Below, piece after piece: positions 44,533 to 55,804 of a stretch of 64,000 nucleotides of DNA. The stretch is from NCBI GenBank assembly GCA_946811185.2, contig OX328109.1:18946255-19010254 (forward strand), in the 5' to 3' direction. The position numbers were made by a program, and so were the translations under genes. This DNA comes from Hippopus hippopus (Eukaryota; Mollusca; Bivalvia; Cardiida; Cardiidae). The first letter of the stretch is position 1. Every line of letters starts with the position of its first letter. Below the pieces are notes generated by a model. It did not search any database, was not told the DNA's origin, and saw only the letters and a list, made by a program, of their open reading frames with translations.

Positions 44533-45931
44533 TGGTGTATAGTTTTTAGTAATAAAAGTTAGCATTTTAAAAGTTTTATACAGTTTATAGCTCGCCATGA
44601 GGAAGTCCTCGGAAAACTTATTTTTTTTTTATAAATGGTGTATGATGTTAGCGGGCGTGCTTGAAGTTTCTGCTCGATATCTAATGAGCATTTATGAATG
44701 AAATTTGTCGAGTAGGCCTACGATTATAGGAAAAGCCAACTTGACATTGAATTTGGGTTCAGTGCTTGCAAGCTCTAAGTCATTTAAGAAAAATAAGAAA
44801 AAAATGTTTCTGTTCAATAAGTCATGTATGTATATACAATATTTAATGGTTTTTGTTGAATTACGAAAAACTAGTTTTTGCTTGTTTTTAGGACCGGTTT
44901 CCTCATCTCCACTAAATCTAAAAGAGGATAACTTTATCAACAATTCGCCATGTTTCGATTATCTTATTTCTTTGATCAATGTGACCACTTTCTTTTACGG
45001 AACCACACCCTTCTCTGTTTCGTATAAATTCATCAGATTCGAAAGGTTCAAAGGATTGATCAGAGGTGTAGAACTAGGTTTTCTAATCAGTCAATTAAAT
45101 CTATCAATTCATCAACAATTCTTTTTTGGTCAGTCAATACAGCAAGCGTTCTAATTTGTAATTGTCACTTTTTATAACATTAATTCATTACATCCCCAAA
45201 AAATATAGCAGTCGATTCTACAACTTTGTAAACATACTTGAGCTGTACAATGGGAAAAGGGGGTTTAATAATCTGCCAAAAGTATCGACCCATGTCAGCA
45301 TGCGCAGTACTCGCAGGATGACCTGATTTGATACTTTTTGCTTTTGGTCAATCTTCTGCACGTCAAAGGATCAGTCTATCTCATGTTTCAGTCGGCTATT
45401 GGACAAAATGGATGCTAAGGAGCCTTAATTATGTTATAACTTGCTTGGTACAATTCATCACGGAGATAGATTAACTTTTGTCACAGCGCAGCTAACTTGT
45501 CAAAAATGAATTATCATAATAAATTATCATCAACACTCAGTCGTTATTATCTCTATATTATATACCTGAATAACAAGAAATATCCTTAAAAAATATCCTT
45601 AGATAGAAGGTGTAAATTTGCAAGCAAAAAGGCAGGGGCTCTTAAAATGAACATGTCTACTTTTTTACCAGTCACACTCGTATTTCTATTTATTCATTTG
45701 TTATCAGAACCAAAAAGTAGGTCAAATGCCAGCACATTCAGCTATGCCGATAAAAAGAAGTAATTCAAACTCGATACTCTCCGTACATCTTGAAGGCCCC
45801 TTGTCATTACAAAATAGCCAGAATAGAGGCCAAGATAAGGAATGCGATCACTAAATTAGTCTATGACACTAGTGAACTTTTAGTTAGGACCTAAGTGTTG
45901 TTGACGACAGATAACTCAACTGAACAACACC
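44533..45931. other. Spacer between the two Kazal genes
   Basis: It holds the poly(A) signal at 44551-44556, an AT-rich segment with an unconvincing 149-codon frame (44705-45154), and an R1 MITE at about 45240-45490 (ctcgcaggatgacctg core, degraded). No promoter motif is clear before 45932. Confidence 0.5.
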
Positions 45932-45968
45932 ATGATTGCTGCCATTGTATTTGTTCTTGGCCTTGCAG
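45932..45968 (+). CDS. Kazal gene 2 exon 1, signal peptide
   Basis: ATG at 45932, a hydrophobic peptide, donor gtaata, phase 1 as in gene 1. Confidence 0.7.
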
Positions 45969-48900
45969 GTAATAAATCCTATCTATTGCTTGAACGTAAA
46001 TAACGTACGGGTGAGCTGAAGACTTAATTCTTTACCAAACGACAAAAATTTGGACTCGACCAAGTTAAAAGCATTGGTAGACGACAAAATAAATGTGAAT
46101 GTAGCTCAACCGATGATTTTTGTATATGATGAGGCAGAAAACGTTGTGGGAAAAGGACAAAATACTGGTTAGCAACATTTCGAAAACATTATGGGAAATG
46201 GAGACAATGCTGGTTACCAGGTTTTTCTTTTTTTTTTTCCCTTTTCCCACAATGTTTTCAAAAGCCTTCTTCTTTCGGATCTTAAAAACTCGGGATTGTG
46301 TGCTAAATGATAAACTACCATCTTTTTTACCAAAAGACAAAACTTTACAAATTACAAAGCATTTTTCAGCCGACAAAATATATACTTGCTACTAAAAAAT
46401 TGAAATTTGTGGTTCAAAGGGTGGAAGAGATTATGGGAAAAGGAGAAAATGCTGGTAACGACCATTTTCTCCTTTTTCCACCATATTTTCAAAAGCCATT
46501 CAAAGATCAGACCGCATAGTAATTTTTGCGGACGGCGTAGGTCAAGATCAGACCAAAAAGTAGTGTTAGAGGACGGTGTATATCAAGATCAGAGTGCATA
46601 GTAATGTTTGCGAACTGCGTAAATCAAGATCAGACTGTATAGAACACGCTGTGTGTTCTTGATCGGCAAACTGATGCTAAACTACGACTACACATAAGCA
46701 CTTGTTGTATTTGAGCCATGCTCTGTGAAAATGGGGCTGAATGCGTCTGCTGAAAGTATCGACCCCTGTCAGCCTGCGCAGGCTAATAGAGGTCAAAACT
46801 TTTCGTAACCGGTCAATTGTTTGCTTGTCAAAGGATCTGTCTACCTCATGATTCAGTCGGTTGTCAGACAAAATGGATTTTATGGAATTATAATTGAGCC
46901 ATGCTCTGTGAAAAGGGGGCTGAATGCATCTGCGAAAAGTTTGACCCTGGTCAGCCTGCGCAATCCGCGCAGGCTGACCTGGGCCGAAACTTTTCGCTAT
47001 TGGTCAATTTTCTGTATGCTCAAGGACCAATTTACCTCGTGATTAAGTCGGTTGTTTAAAAAAGTGGCTATTATGGATCCATAGTCATACGATGATTTTC
47101 TTGGTATAATGCATCACGGAGATGCATTAAGGCCCCTTTTGCCAGAGCATGACTCAATTATGTGGTGACTTGCTTGATATAATGCATGACGGAGATGCAT
47201 CAAACTGTCTGTTACCAGAGCGCTGCTCTTTTGTTTGTTAACTAGTTGTTTTTTTTTTTATTTATGTACGTTGTACAGTAAAAAAAGTAAAACCTACGGA
47301 GCCCGGTAGGTGTCATGCTCTACACATTTTTTTATTTCGAAATAACGAAATACTAAATCTTTAAAACGAAATGCTATTTCGAGAAAACGAAATGGATATG
47401 TTCGGAACACTTGGTTGTCATCGTCCGCCATGGCCATGTGAGCTCACATGGCCATGGCGGACGATGACAACCAAGTGTTACGAACATATCCATTTCGTTT
47501 TCTCGAAATAGCATTTCGTTTTAACGATTTAGTATTTCGTTTTCTCGAAATAGTATTTCGTTTGAACGATTTAGAATTTCGTTATTTCGAAATAAAAAAT
47601 GTGTAGAGCATGACACCTACAGGGCTCCGTAAAAACCTGTATACTACGCTTTCAATATTTTTATCCTGCTAACTAACATGACTTCTTTTCAACAGCCCGA
47701 AGATTAAGGCTTTTAAAAACATTGTTGGAAAAGGAGAAAATGCTGGTGACCAGCATTTTCTCCTTATCCAACAATATTTTCTAACTTTGCCTTATTATCT
47801 AAGGCATGTCTTATTTTGTAGGCTCCAGATGCTTGCAATTTGGACAGTTCTAAAATTTTGGCGTGTACTGAAGGTTGGTATATCCAATAGTTGCAGGATC
47901 CCAAAATTTTAATGGCGGGGATGCCAGTTGGTACTGTAACGTTTTAGCTAAAGAGGATTGCTCGCGCATGGTACCCCAACCTAGATGTGGCACCAACGGA
48001 GTAACCTACTCAAACCTGTGAGTAGCCCGGTCTTTCACGTTAGCGGTCAACTTTTTTTTTTCATCTGCTATTTTGATGTTTAACACCGCTATCAACAATA
48101 TTTCGGTTCTATCGCGGCAGCCAGTAAAAATATCTTTACCATTAATTGTGGTTTTTCTTATGTCGATACTTCGCACAATATTCTCTCCGAGCCACAAACT
48201 GCTTTTCCTCACAATCGTCGTCGAAAAAGTGTTCAGTGGTAAGAGAGGAATAAATCCTGTCGCAATGGCTATCATCAGTCATGGGAAAGAACTTGTGAAT
48301 TTAAGTGTTTGGAATCGAAACAAAGACCTCTGGTTTTCAAGCTTGAAATGTCACTGACTGAGGTTCAGGCTCTGCCCGGCCTGCGTTGGACAATCTAAAT
48401 GCGATAGTGCTTACGGAACCCGTTGCGATTTGAGCTACGTATTCCCGGGAGTGGGGTCGGGGAAAGGGGTTCCCCGCTGATCATTGTTTCGACGACGGTT
48501 ATGGTGGAAAGCAGCTAGTGCCTTTGGGAAGAATATTGCGCAGAGTACTGGAAAAAGTTGGATTTACCAGTTAACAAATAACGTTAAAACATACAACTTT
48601 CATTCAGTTAATGTAACAGCAGAAAGGGCAGCACCATCCATGCGTCAGCTCTTGGAGATTTTTTTTTTGCGTATCCTGGCCACGGCTCCTATGCAAAGTA
48701 TTTGTTGTATGCAGCAGTTGACAGGTCCTGGTAACAGAGACTCGAACTGATAAGACATGTTCAAAAACTGCATTTTAACCCGTTACCACACAATACCCAG
48801 ATTTAAGGACCCTTAGAAAGAATGCTTTTGAAACTATTGTGGGAAAAGGAGACAATGCTTGTAACCAACATTTTCTCTTTTTCCCAAAGTGTTTTCTAAC

Positions 48901-51900
48901 CTTCCAAAGGCAAACCAAATAATTCAAATAAAATAACACGTGCACATGTCGACTGCAATGTTTTCAATTTGGACAAGTCTAAAATTTTGCCGTTCAGGGT
49001 AAAACGTTGAGCCACGATTGTCCAAAACTTATGAAGGGTAGTACCAGCCTACCCCTAGTAACAGAAAATGGAACTTGTAACATGACAGCCGCCATGATAT
49101 GACCTTAGCTGTTAAAGTGGCGTTAAACCCCAATACAACCAACTTGTAACATGACAGAACAAAGCAGTAAATGAGGTACATCTAAGGAGCTGCGACATTG
49201 TGAGAACTGGAAAAGACTAAATACTATTCACGAGAAATGGGGTATCCCAGGAACAGGAGGAGAAATTTCTAGGGTTTGCATTGGATTCAAAGAATATCTT
49301 GAACATATTAACTTTTACGGCTGCCCTATATAGAGAACAAGTCAAAAAGAAAGTTGAGCTACGAATTAGCCACAAGGAGTATTTTTGGAGTACATTTCCT
49401 TCAGAAGCACAATGAATCAATATTAGCCAGAAGTATTTTAATCCACATTGTCACCGTAAGCGTTTCCAAACTTGATCGTTCGAAACCTATTAACACACAA
49501 TATTTATCGAGTTTTATGAGACTTAGGGAAGACGATTTTGAAAACATCGTTGCTAAAGGAGAAAAATGCTGGTCACCAGCTGGTCACCACGATGTTTTCA
49601 AACCATTCAGAGACATTTACAATCATATGAGCCACTTTGAATTTGCAAATGCTTTCAATTTGGACAAGTTTTGAATGCCACCTGGTTATGTAAGATAATC
49701 CTTAGTTAATAATAAATTCAAACGCAGAAAACACAAAACAAACAATCAACTTAGCCAACGTACTGATTGACTGGGTAATCGACCGACCGACCGACCGACT
49801 TACTGACTGAATGCTGACTGACTTACTGACCATCCAACTATGTAACTAAATCTACATCAGGTGCTATTTCGGAAGAGCCCACTGCGCCGATTCCACTGTC
49901 AATCAGAAACACGAGGGACCATGCCGTCCCACAGAGATCCAAGGCTCAACAACAACCCTATCTCCGGAACAAATCATTCATGGTAGTCAGGTAAACCTAG
50001 ATCTACTTTGTTCTTATACCCCCGCCAAGCGAACCACATTTCACATTTTCTTCTGTCTCACACTGTTTTCCAAGCAGTAAATCATTGTAAGGTAGACAAT
50101 ATTTTCAGAAAAGATACCATATAGTTGTTTACTTTAGTAAGGCTTTAATTAATGAGTTAATTACGGAACCCCCTACCACTTTTATGCATAATCCGAGGAA
50201 AGACCCGAAATATAGTAATGAGGTGTGAAGTAATTTGTATACTGCAAAAAATGTCTTAAAATATCCCTCAGGCTGCTAAGCGCGACTCACTGACCTTTTG
50301 CGGACAGTGTAGATCAAGATCAGACTGCACAAAACATGCAGTCTGATCTTGGATACACACTGTCCGATAAGGAGATACTTTTCTCCAAAAAGTAAGTCTG
50401 AAGTAGCATCATTCGGGTTTTTACGACTTGCTTGAAAGTTTGATTGAACTCATTTAGCAGGATAAAGAATAACAAGACAAAAACAGATACAGAAGGTATA
50501 TTACCCCAAAATATGCCTTTGGTCGGTTCAATGCTAATGTTAACTTCATCTTTGATATTGAAGCATTGTTTTCGTCCTGTTTAGCGCGCATCTCTCTGCC
50601 TCCTTTTCTTTTCTTTTGGCGTGGGCTGTTTTTACTACGGAATACCCGATAACAAAATGTGCCTTATCAGTTTTCTATAGCCGATTTTCTCGGTTCTTTT
50701 ACTTATCTTTACGAAAATAAGGGGGGGGGGGAAGAAAGAGGGCATTGGATTATAACCGTTTCTAGAATACTATGCCTATACCGTTTCTAGAATACTATGC
50801 CTATACCGTTTCTAGAATACTATGCCTATTTATATGAATTTACATTTTTTAAACCCCATTCTGTTCGAGCCCCCAAAGCATCGAAACAACAAAAGCATGG
50901 CATAAAGCAGCAAACGATAAGATGAAGCCATATTTTCGAAATCGACAATACGCTTTATTTTGATTTGATGGAGAATATGATAAGACAAGTCTATAAAAGA
51001 ATATTATTGAGAAATGAAAAGAATCGCTCTTTTTTCTCTTTTTTTTTTTTTCCATATATATACATGTATATAGTAATTACCTTTAATTTCTCTACCCCGT
51101 GACAAATGGTTTAAATCACAAAATAATGGTTTTGAGATATTTCATCACTTCATACAACTTTTGGAGAGCCTCTACTCGATATGGTTTACAATAATTTATT
51201 TTAAATTTGTAAACCTGTTTAATTTATAAAATTTGTAGACTTTCTTGAAAAGTTTCCGTATACTGTACTGCTGCACTAAATTTTGAATTGTTAACTTTTG
51301 AAAGCTATATAACGGAATACAAGTGGTAATGTGCAGAAATATTGTCCAAATTAAATTACAGAAAAGGATGCATTGTGGAAAAAGGAGAGATTACTCATTA
51401 TGAGTGATTCCTCCTTTTCCTATAATGTATTCAAGAGCAATAGTTACAGATACATTTATGCTAGATTTTTTTCTAAAATAACTGTTTGTGTTGGGCTAAA
51501 TTTGTTTGTTGATTTACTATAAATATAGCACGTTTGAATTAGATAAGAAATGTAAAAAGAAAAAGGGTTTAACCCCTTTACCGCACTATGCCGACTTTTC
51601 AACAACCCGGAGGAAGAAATCTTTTGAGAGCATTGTGAGAAAAGGAGAATATGCTGATAATAGCATTTTCTAATTTTCCCACAATGTTTTCTGGTCAGGC
51701 AACGAAAATTTGCTTCATTTTAGCCACAATGACATTTTTGTCTACAAATGTTCGCAATTTGGATGGGTCAAACGTTTTGTCATATGGGAAAAAGGGTTAA
51801 CAAACCACTTTTTATATGTAAATGTCTTATTTGTAAATAATAGCCACACCCATTTATCTCTTCTTGTTATTTCGTTTCTAACAAGAGAGAAATAAGTGGA

Positions 51901-54900
51901 TACTTTTATTTACGTAGTTATATAGCAATCCAATAACTAGAATGAGTAGATATGACTGAAAAAAAAAAAGTTATGATAGTGATAGTGTTGGTAAAAGAAA
52001 AACGGTTGAAAACAACTGTTCTTCTCAAAAATCTCACATATTCCTCTCAAAAATAATTCCTCTCAAAAGTAATACCTATCAATAATATTAAACTGTTCTT
52101 TAAAACATTTATCAAAAATAACAATGGTCTTGAAAACATCTTTGGAATTAACTATGCATACCTTTCTCTCGTATAACCTTAAAGTGGAAGGGAGGTAATC
52201 AGTAATTAACTAAAATTATTTTTCTTCAGAGTTACTCCTCTTTATCAAGTTTTTTTCCCACCATTGACATGTAAAACATTGTAAATATATATTGTGTGGT
52301 GTGATAGGCAATATTGCCTTTTTTCCTTAATAAAGTTATTATTATTATTATATATCAAGAACAAGCGCCCGATAAAGCTGACATGAGAAATACAGATCGA
52401 AAATAAACACATTTTTAATTAACCCTTATCCTGCTAAATAAATTTAATGTAACTTTCAAACCGATGGTAAAAAGCCGAATAATTCTATTTAAAACTTATT
52501 TTTTGGAGAAAAATATCTCCTTATCGGACAGTGTAGATCCAAGATCATACAGCACGTTCTGTGCAGTCTGATCTTGACCTATACTGTCCGCAAAAGGTCA
52601 ATGAGTAGCGCTTAGCAGCCTAAGGGTTAAGCATCGTACTGGCAAGAGGATGTTCAATGCCTCTTTATAATAGAGAATTAAACCAAACATATTGTCGCTT
52701 ATAATAGGTACAATCGGCTGAATCATGAGGTAGAATGATCTATTGACATGTAGAAATTTCAACAAGAGCAAAAAGTTTCGACCCAGGTCTGCCTGTGCGG
52801 ACTGCGCCGGCTGACATGGATCGATACGTTTTACAGAATCATTATACCGCTGTTTCACAGAGCACGACTTGTACAGTTAGAACAAACGCCTGGTATGGTA
52901 GGCATGACAAATAGGATTCAGAACAACTGCATTTTTGATTATACTCAACCTTTGAATCTTAGTTTTGATTACCCGTTATTTCTAAAGGTTTCAAAATCGT
53001 AATTATTTCATATTTTCACCATAAAAGAATAAAAATCCTATAAATCAGATGGCATTTTTGTATACCTTTTGAAAGAAACAAAACTATGGTTTGGGAATTA
53101 ACCTGAATTGAAATTGTTGTTTTAACTCTTTAAATGAATGTTACTCAAATCATTTATTTGTCTATCAAAAAATAGAAAACGTGGTGGAAAAAGAAGAAAA
53201 TGCTGGTAAGCAGCATTTTCTCCTTAGTCAACCATTAAAGACGAGATTTTGTGGTAAAGGTTTGTACCATGATCCATAAGTCAGTTTTATGCATACAAAC
53301 TATCTCAGTAGAAATTATCAGTATACCGATAACGTCTCTATGCATAAAACTGACTAGAGGATCATACCAGGATTTCCAGTGTTCACAGTGTATCCTGGGC
53401 AAACTATAGCTTTCATTTTCCTTGGCCGACTATAACTTTCATTATATTGAGCAAACCATAACTTTCATTATCCTGGGCCAGCTATAGTTATCATCATTCT
53501 TGGCCAACTATAACTTTCAGTATCCCGGGCCGACTATAATTATCATTATCCAAGGCCAACTGTAATTATCATTATCCTGGGCCAACCATAACTTTCATTA
53601 TCCTATGCTTACTCTAATTATCATTATCCTGGGCCAACTATAAGTTTCATTATCCTGGGCTAAAGGTAATTATCATTATCCTTTGCCAACTGTAACTTTC
53701 GTTGTACTTGCCAAACTGTTATTATCTTTATCCTGGACCAACTATAACATTTTTTATCCTGGGCCAACTATAATTATCATTATCCTAGGACAACTATAAC
53801 TTTTATTAAGCTTGGCCAACTATAATTATCATTATCCTGGGCCAACTACAACTTTCATTATCCTGGCATTGCTTTAACTTTCATTATCCTGATCCAACTT
53901 TAATTTTCACTATCTTTGACTAACTGTACAACTATTATTAACCTAGGCCAACTCTAACTGTCATTTTTACAGCTTATCCTAGACTTCCAGTGTATGGCGT
54001 TGAGTCACAGAAATTGTACCCACACCATCAACGAAAAAATCTGTGCCACTGACGGAGTAACTTACGAAGACTTGTAAGTACATGTACATTTGTCTAGATC
54101 TACATAAATACGTCAAATCTAAACGGTAAACGATCCCCCTGCTGAGAAAAAAAAAAAAACTTCAAATTGTTTTCTTAAATAACTATGACAAGGAAGTGAT
54201 ATTTGATAACTTGGAAATTCTATGTAACCATAGTTGCAAGAGGTAAAGTCTTTGCCAAACAATCCCGTGTTTTATCGGCTCTGAGGAAGAAGCCCTTTAA
54301 AAACAGTCTGGGAAAAGGAGAAAGGTTGGTAATTAAAGACAAATTCCATTACTTGAGCTACTTTTAATGTTTTGTGTGCGAATGCTTTCTTCTTTCATTT
54401 TTTAGCCTGAATGTTATAAAATTTGATAATAATTGAAAATACATGCACTTTTGCGTTTAATGTTCATCTATCCGCACAACTATACCAGCAACATAAACGA
54501 GTTTTCCTTTATAAAATACATATATAGTGCATTCAGTTTTCAATTAAAGTCGCGACATTGCGCTTTTTTCTCGTTCAACATGTTGTGATCACGATTTCCG
54601 CTTTAAAGTGGTGTTTAACTTTATGTTTTAGATCTCGTTCGACGAATACATGTACAATGTACCACATGCAGTTCGTAGCTAAACCTACTTATGTTTCAGT
54701 TTTTAGAATCTCGCTTTGTGAAATGCGCCGAGACTTTACACGTAAACTAATGGTAACATTAACTTCATTTTTGTTCTCAAATTTCGATAAAGGGAAAATT
54801 ACGATGGATGCACTTATACTCATTTCGTACCTCTGAAATAAGAAATTGAAATGTAAACCTATCGTATTCCATGTGATGAACGGTTTATGGAAAGATTCAA

Positions 54901-55074
54901 ACAAAGATTTAACCTGTCTATGTTCAAGTCTTTTATTTTCTAGGACTAGAATTACTTAATGTATTTTGACCTATGAAAACACTTTGCTTTTCAAATTTCA
55001 GCTGTGAGTACGAGAAGGCCAGATGTACACACAGAGATTTGCACGTCCAGACACTGGGTGACTGTACCGCCTAA
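45932..55074 (+). CDS. Secreted two-domain Kazal serine-protease inhibitor, gene 2
   Basis: Exons 45932-45968, 47897-48017, 49861-49990, 53973-54073 and 55002-55074 sum to 462 nt, 153 residues plus stop. Residues 1 to about 13 (MIAAIVFVLGLAG) act as signal peptide. Domain 1 has Cys at 26, 34, 43, 54, 61 and 74; five of the six positions are the same as in gene 1. Domain 2 has Cys at 103, 111, 120, 131, 138 and 151. Predicted P1 residues are Arg36 and His113. Domain 2 has CATDGVTYED instead of the usual C-GT-DG-TY-N. Compared with gene 1 there is one extra intron (49991-53972) in the linker between domains. The introns carry many R1, R2 and SINE copies. Confidence 0.87.
46020..46660. repeat. 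Cluster of R2 and R3 fragments
   Basis: R2 copies at about 46020-46315 (two hairpin halves, ttgtgggaaaaggacaaaat) and 46318-46500, then tandem R3-like phrases gcgtaggtcaagatcagacc and gcgtaaatcaagatcagact at 46500-46660. Confidence 0.6.
46705..47225. repeat. R1 MITE cluster
   Basis: A truncated R1 (46712-46885), a full R1 (46893-47157; gagccatgctctgtgaaaag start, cagcctgcgcaatccgcgca core, gccagagcatgactca end) and a right-end fragment (47158-47222) in series. Confidence 0.8.
47295..47631. mobile_element. 337-bp near-perfect palindrome with 6-bp target duplication
   Basis: The ends are TACGGAGCCC and GGGCTCCGTA, flanked by AAAACC on both sides (47289-47294, 47632-47637). The arms meet at catgtgagctcacatg with the centre at 47442/47443, so there is almost no loop. 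Each arm carries repeated tttcgaaat and aacgaaat words. The right arm has a short extra repeat of acgatttag-atttcg. It is a foldback element without coding capacity, in intron 1 of Kazal gene 2. Confidence 0.85.
47680..47885. repeat. MITE R2
   Basis: It contains ttggaaaaggagaaaatgct with its complement and agatgcttgcaatttggaca. The termini are degraded. It ends just before Kazal gene 2 exon 2. Confidence 0.65.
47897..48017 (+). CDS. Kazal gene 2 exon 2
   Basis: The acceptor is atagttgcag and the donor gtgagt. It encodes GSQNFNGGDASWYCNVLAKE, then DCSRMVPQPRCGTNGVTYSN. The boundary falls at the same codon and phase as in gene 1. Confidence 0.88.
48066..48380 (-). repeat. tRNA-derived SINE
   Basis: Reverse copy of the 11428-11745 family: tttcggttctatcgcggcag, tcgatacttcgcacaatatt, atcatcagtcatgggaaaga, then a degraded tRNA head (ttttcaagcttgaaatgtca, tgactgaggttcaggctc). 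Confidence 0.65.
48777..49012. repeat. MITE R2
   Basis: It opens aacccgttaccacacaatac and contains tgtgggaaaaggagacaatg and ttggacaagtctaaaatttt. The right end is aaacgtt rather than gggttaa. Another degraded copy is at 49490-49690. Confidence 0.65.
49861..49990 (+). CDS. Kazal gene 2 exon 3
   Basis: The acceptor is ctacatcag and the donor gtaaac. It completes domain 1, LCYFGRAHCADSTVNQKHEG-PC, and most of the linker (RPTEIQGSTTTLSPEQIIHG-SQ). It ends in phase 0. Confidence 0.87.
52419..52630. mobile_element. MITE R3, intact, TTAA target
   Basis: It starts TTAA-CCCTTATCCTGC and ends GCAGCCTAAGGG-TTAA. The hairpin uses gtgtagatccaagatcatac and gtctgatcttgacctatact. The TTAA duplication and CCCTTA ends suggest piggyBac-type mobilisation, like R2, although the two families share no internal sequence. 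Confidence 0.8.
53262..53373. repeat. Hairpin with arms of about 32 nt
   Basis: accatgatccataagtcagt and gttttatgcata pair with tatgcataaaac and tgactagaggatcatacc on the other side of a loop of roughly 45 nt. It immediately precedes the 26-bp tandem array. Confidence 0.75.
53391..53963. repeat. 26-bp tandem array, about 22 units, ending at a splice acceptor
   Basis: The unit is tatcctgggccaactataac + tttcat, with an alternate form ending attatcat. The units drift but keep the 26-nt spacing nearly throughout. The last unit (ccaactctaactgtcat) runs straight into the acceptor ttttacag, and the exon then continues with cttatcctagacttcc, which itself resembles the unit. Confidence 0.88.
53973..54073 (+). 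CDS. Kazal gene 2 exon 4
   Basis: The acceptor is catttttacag and the donor gtaagt. Phase 0 start: LILDFQCMALSHRNCTHTIN, then EKICATDGVTYED. It ends inside the Phe codon before the fourth Cys, as in gene 1. Confidence 0.87.
54243..54420. repeat. R2 fragment, half hairpin
   Basis: tttgccaaacaatcccgtgt and ctgggaaaaggagaaag remain; the second hairpin arm is missing. Intron positions 54430-55000 show nothing recognised. Confidence 0.5.
55002..55074 (+). CDS. Kazal gene 2 terminal exon
   Basis: The acceptor is caaatttcag. It encodes FCEYEKARCTHRDLHVQTLG, then DCTA and TAA (55072-55074). It is 73 nt, as in gene 1, and nearly identical to it over the first half. AATAAA at 55150-55155 is a likely poly(A) signal. 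Confidence 0.88.
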
Positions 55075-55239
55075 AACACCAGACATGTGATCCTTGTTGT
55101 CTTTTTCGAATTTGACAAGTCTCTTTTTGCCGATTGGATATAAGTCTCGAATAAAATCAAGAGAGAGAATCTCGATGAAATTTCGTTTTCATTTATGTGG
55201 TGCTTTGCATCTTTCTTGGCACAGATATTCAATAATAGT

Positions 55240-55697
55240 TGAGTCATGTTCTGTGAAAAGGGGGTTTGATGCATATGCAAAAAGTAACAACCCAACTCAG
55301 CCTGCGCACTCCGCGCAGGCTGACCTGGGTTGAAACTTTTTTGCTTTTTGTAAATTTTCTACATGTCTTAGGACCCCTCTACGTAACGAGTCACAAAGTT
55401 GTTAGACAAAATGGAGTTTATGGATTTATAATCGAGCCATGCTCTGGCAAAAGGGGGCTTAATGAATCTCCGTGATACAGGATACCAGCCCAAGTCATCA
55501 CATAAATATGGATCCATACGAGCCACTTTCTTAAATAACCGACTTAATCATGAGGTAGATTGTCCTTTGACAAACAGAAAATTGGCCAATGGCGAAAAGT
55601 TTCGGCCCAGGTCAGCCTGCGCGGACTGCGCAGGCTGACCTGGGTCGATATTTTTCGCAGACGCATTAAGCCCCCTTTTCACAGAACATGGCTCAAT
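55240..55697. repeat. Two R1 MITEs back to back
   Basis: A forward copy (55240-55438; agcctgcgcactccgcgcag core) is joined to a reversed copy (55433-55697; cagcctgcgcggactgcgca core, gagccatgctctggcaaaag and cacagaacatggctcaatt ends). A right-end fragment follows to about 55765. Confidence 0.8.
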
Positions 55698-55804
55698 TAT
55701 ATGATGATATGCTTGGTATAATGCATCGCAGAGATGCATTAAATACTCTTTTCCCAGAGCGCGGCTTAATTATACTAGTGAACCTTTTTTATTTACTTTT
55801 GATA

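Larger units (their letters stand above)
49991..53390. other. Kazal gene 2 intron 3, first part
   Basis: It holds an R3 MITE (about 50265-50473), three copies of a 27-bp unit (accgtttctagaatactatg, then cctat) at about 50750-50830, an R2 hairpin at about 51365-51440, an R2 copy at 51573-51800, a TTAA-bounded R3 (52419-52630), a reversed R1 (about 52635-52868) and an R2 remnant (53150-53250). No exon is recognised. Confidence 0.6.

Noticed and set aside
44705..45154. 149-codon open frame between the Kazal genes
   Set aside because: AT-rich, Phe/Ser/Lys-heavy translation with no recognised motif, and no splice or promoter support. Likely a chance frame.
48388..48483. Cys-rich peptide frame (CVGQSKC...GTRC) after the SINE in Kazal gene 2 intron 2, with an AG just upstream
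   Set aside because: The exon at 49861 gives a far better Kazal continuation (CYFGRAHC). This frame has wrong Cys spacing and runs to a stop without a donor. An unused or alternative exon is possible but unsupported.
53391..53963. Possible CRISPR-like array (regular repeat spacing)
   Set aside because: The units are directly adjacent with no unique spacers, and the genome is eukaryotic. It is a minisatellite.
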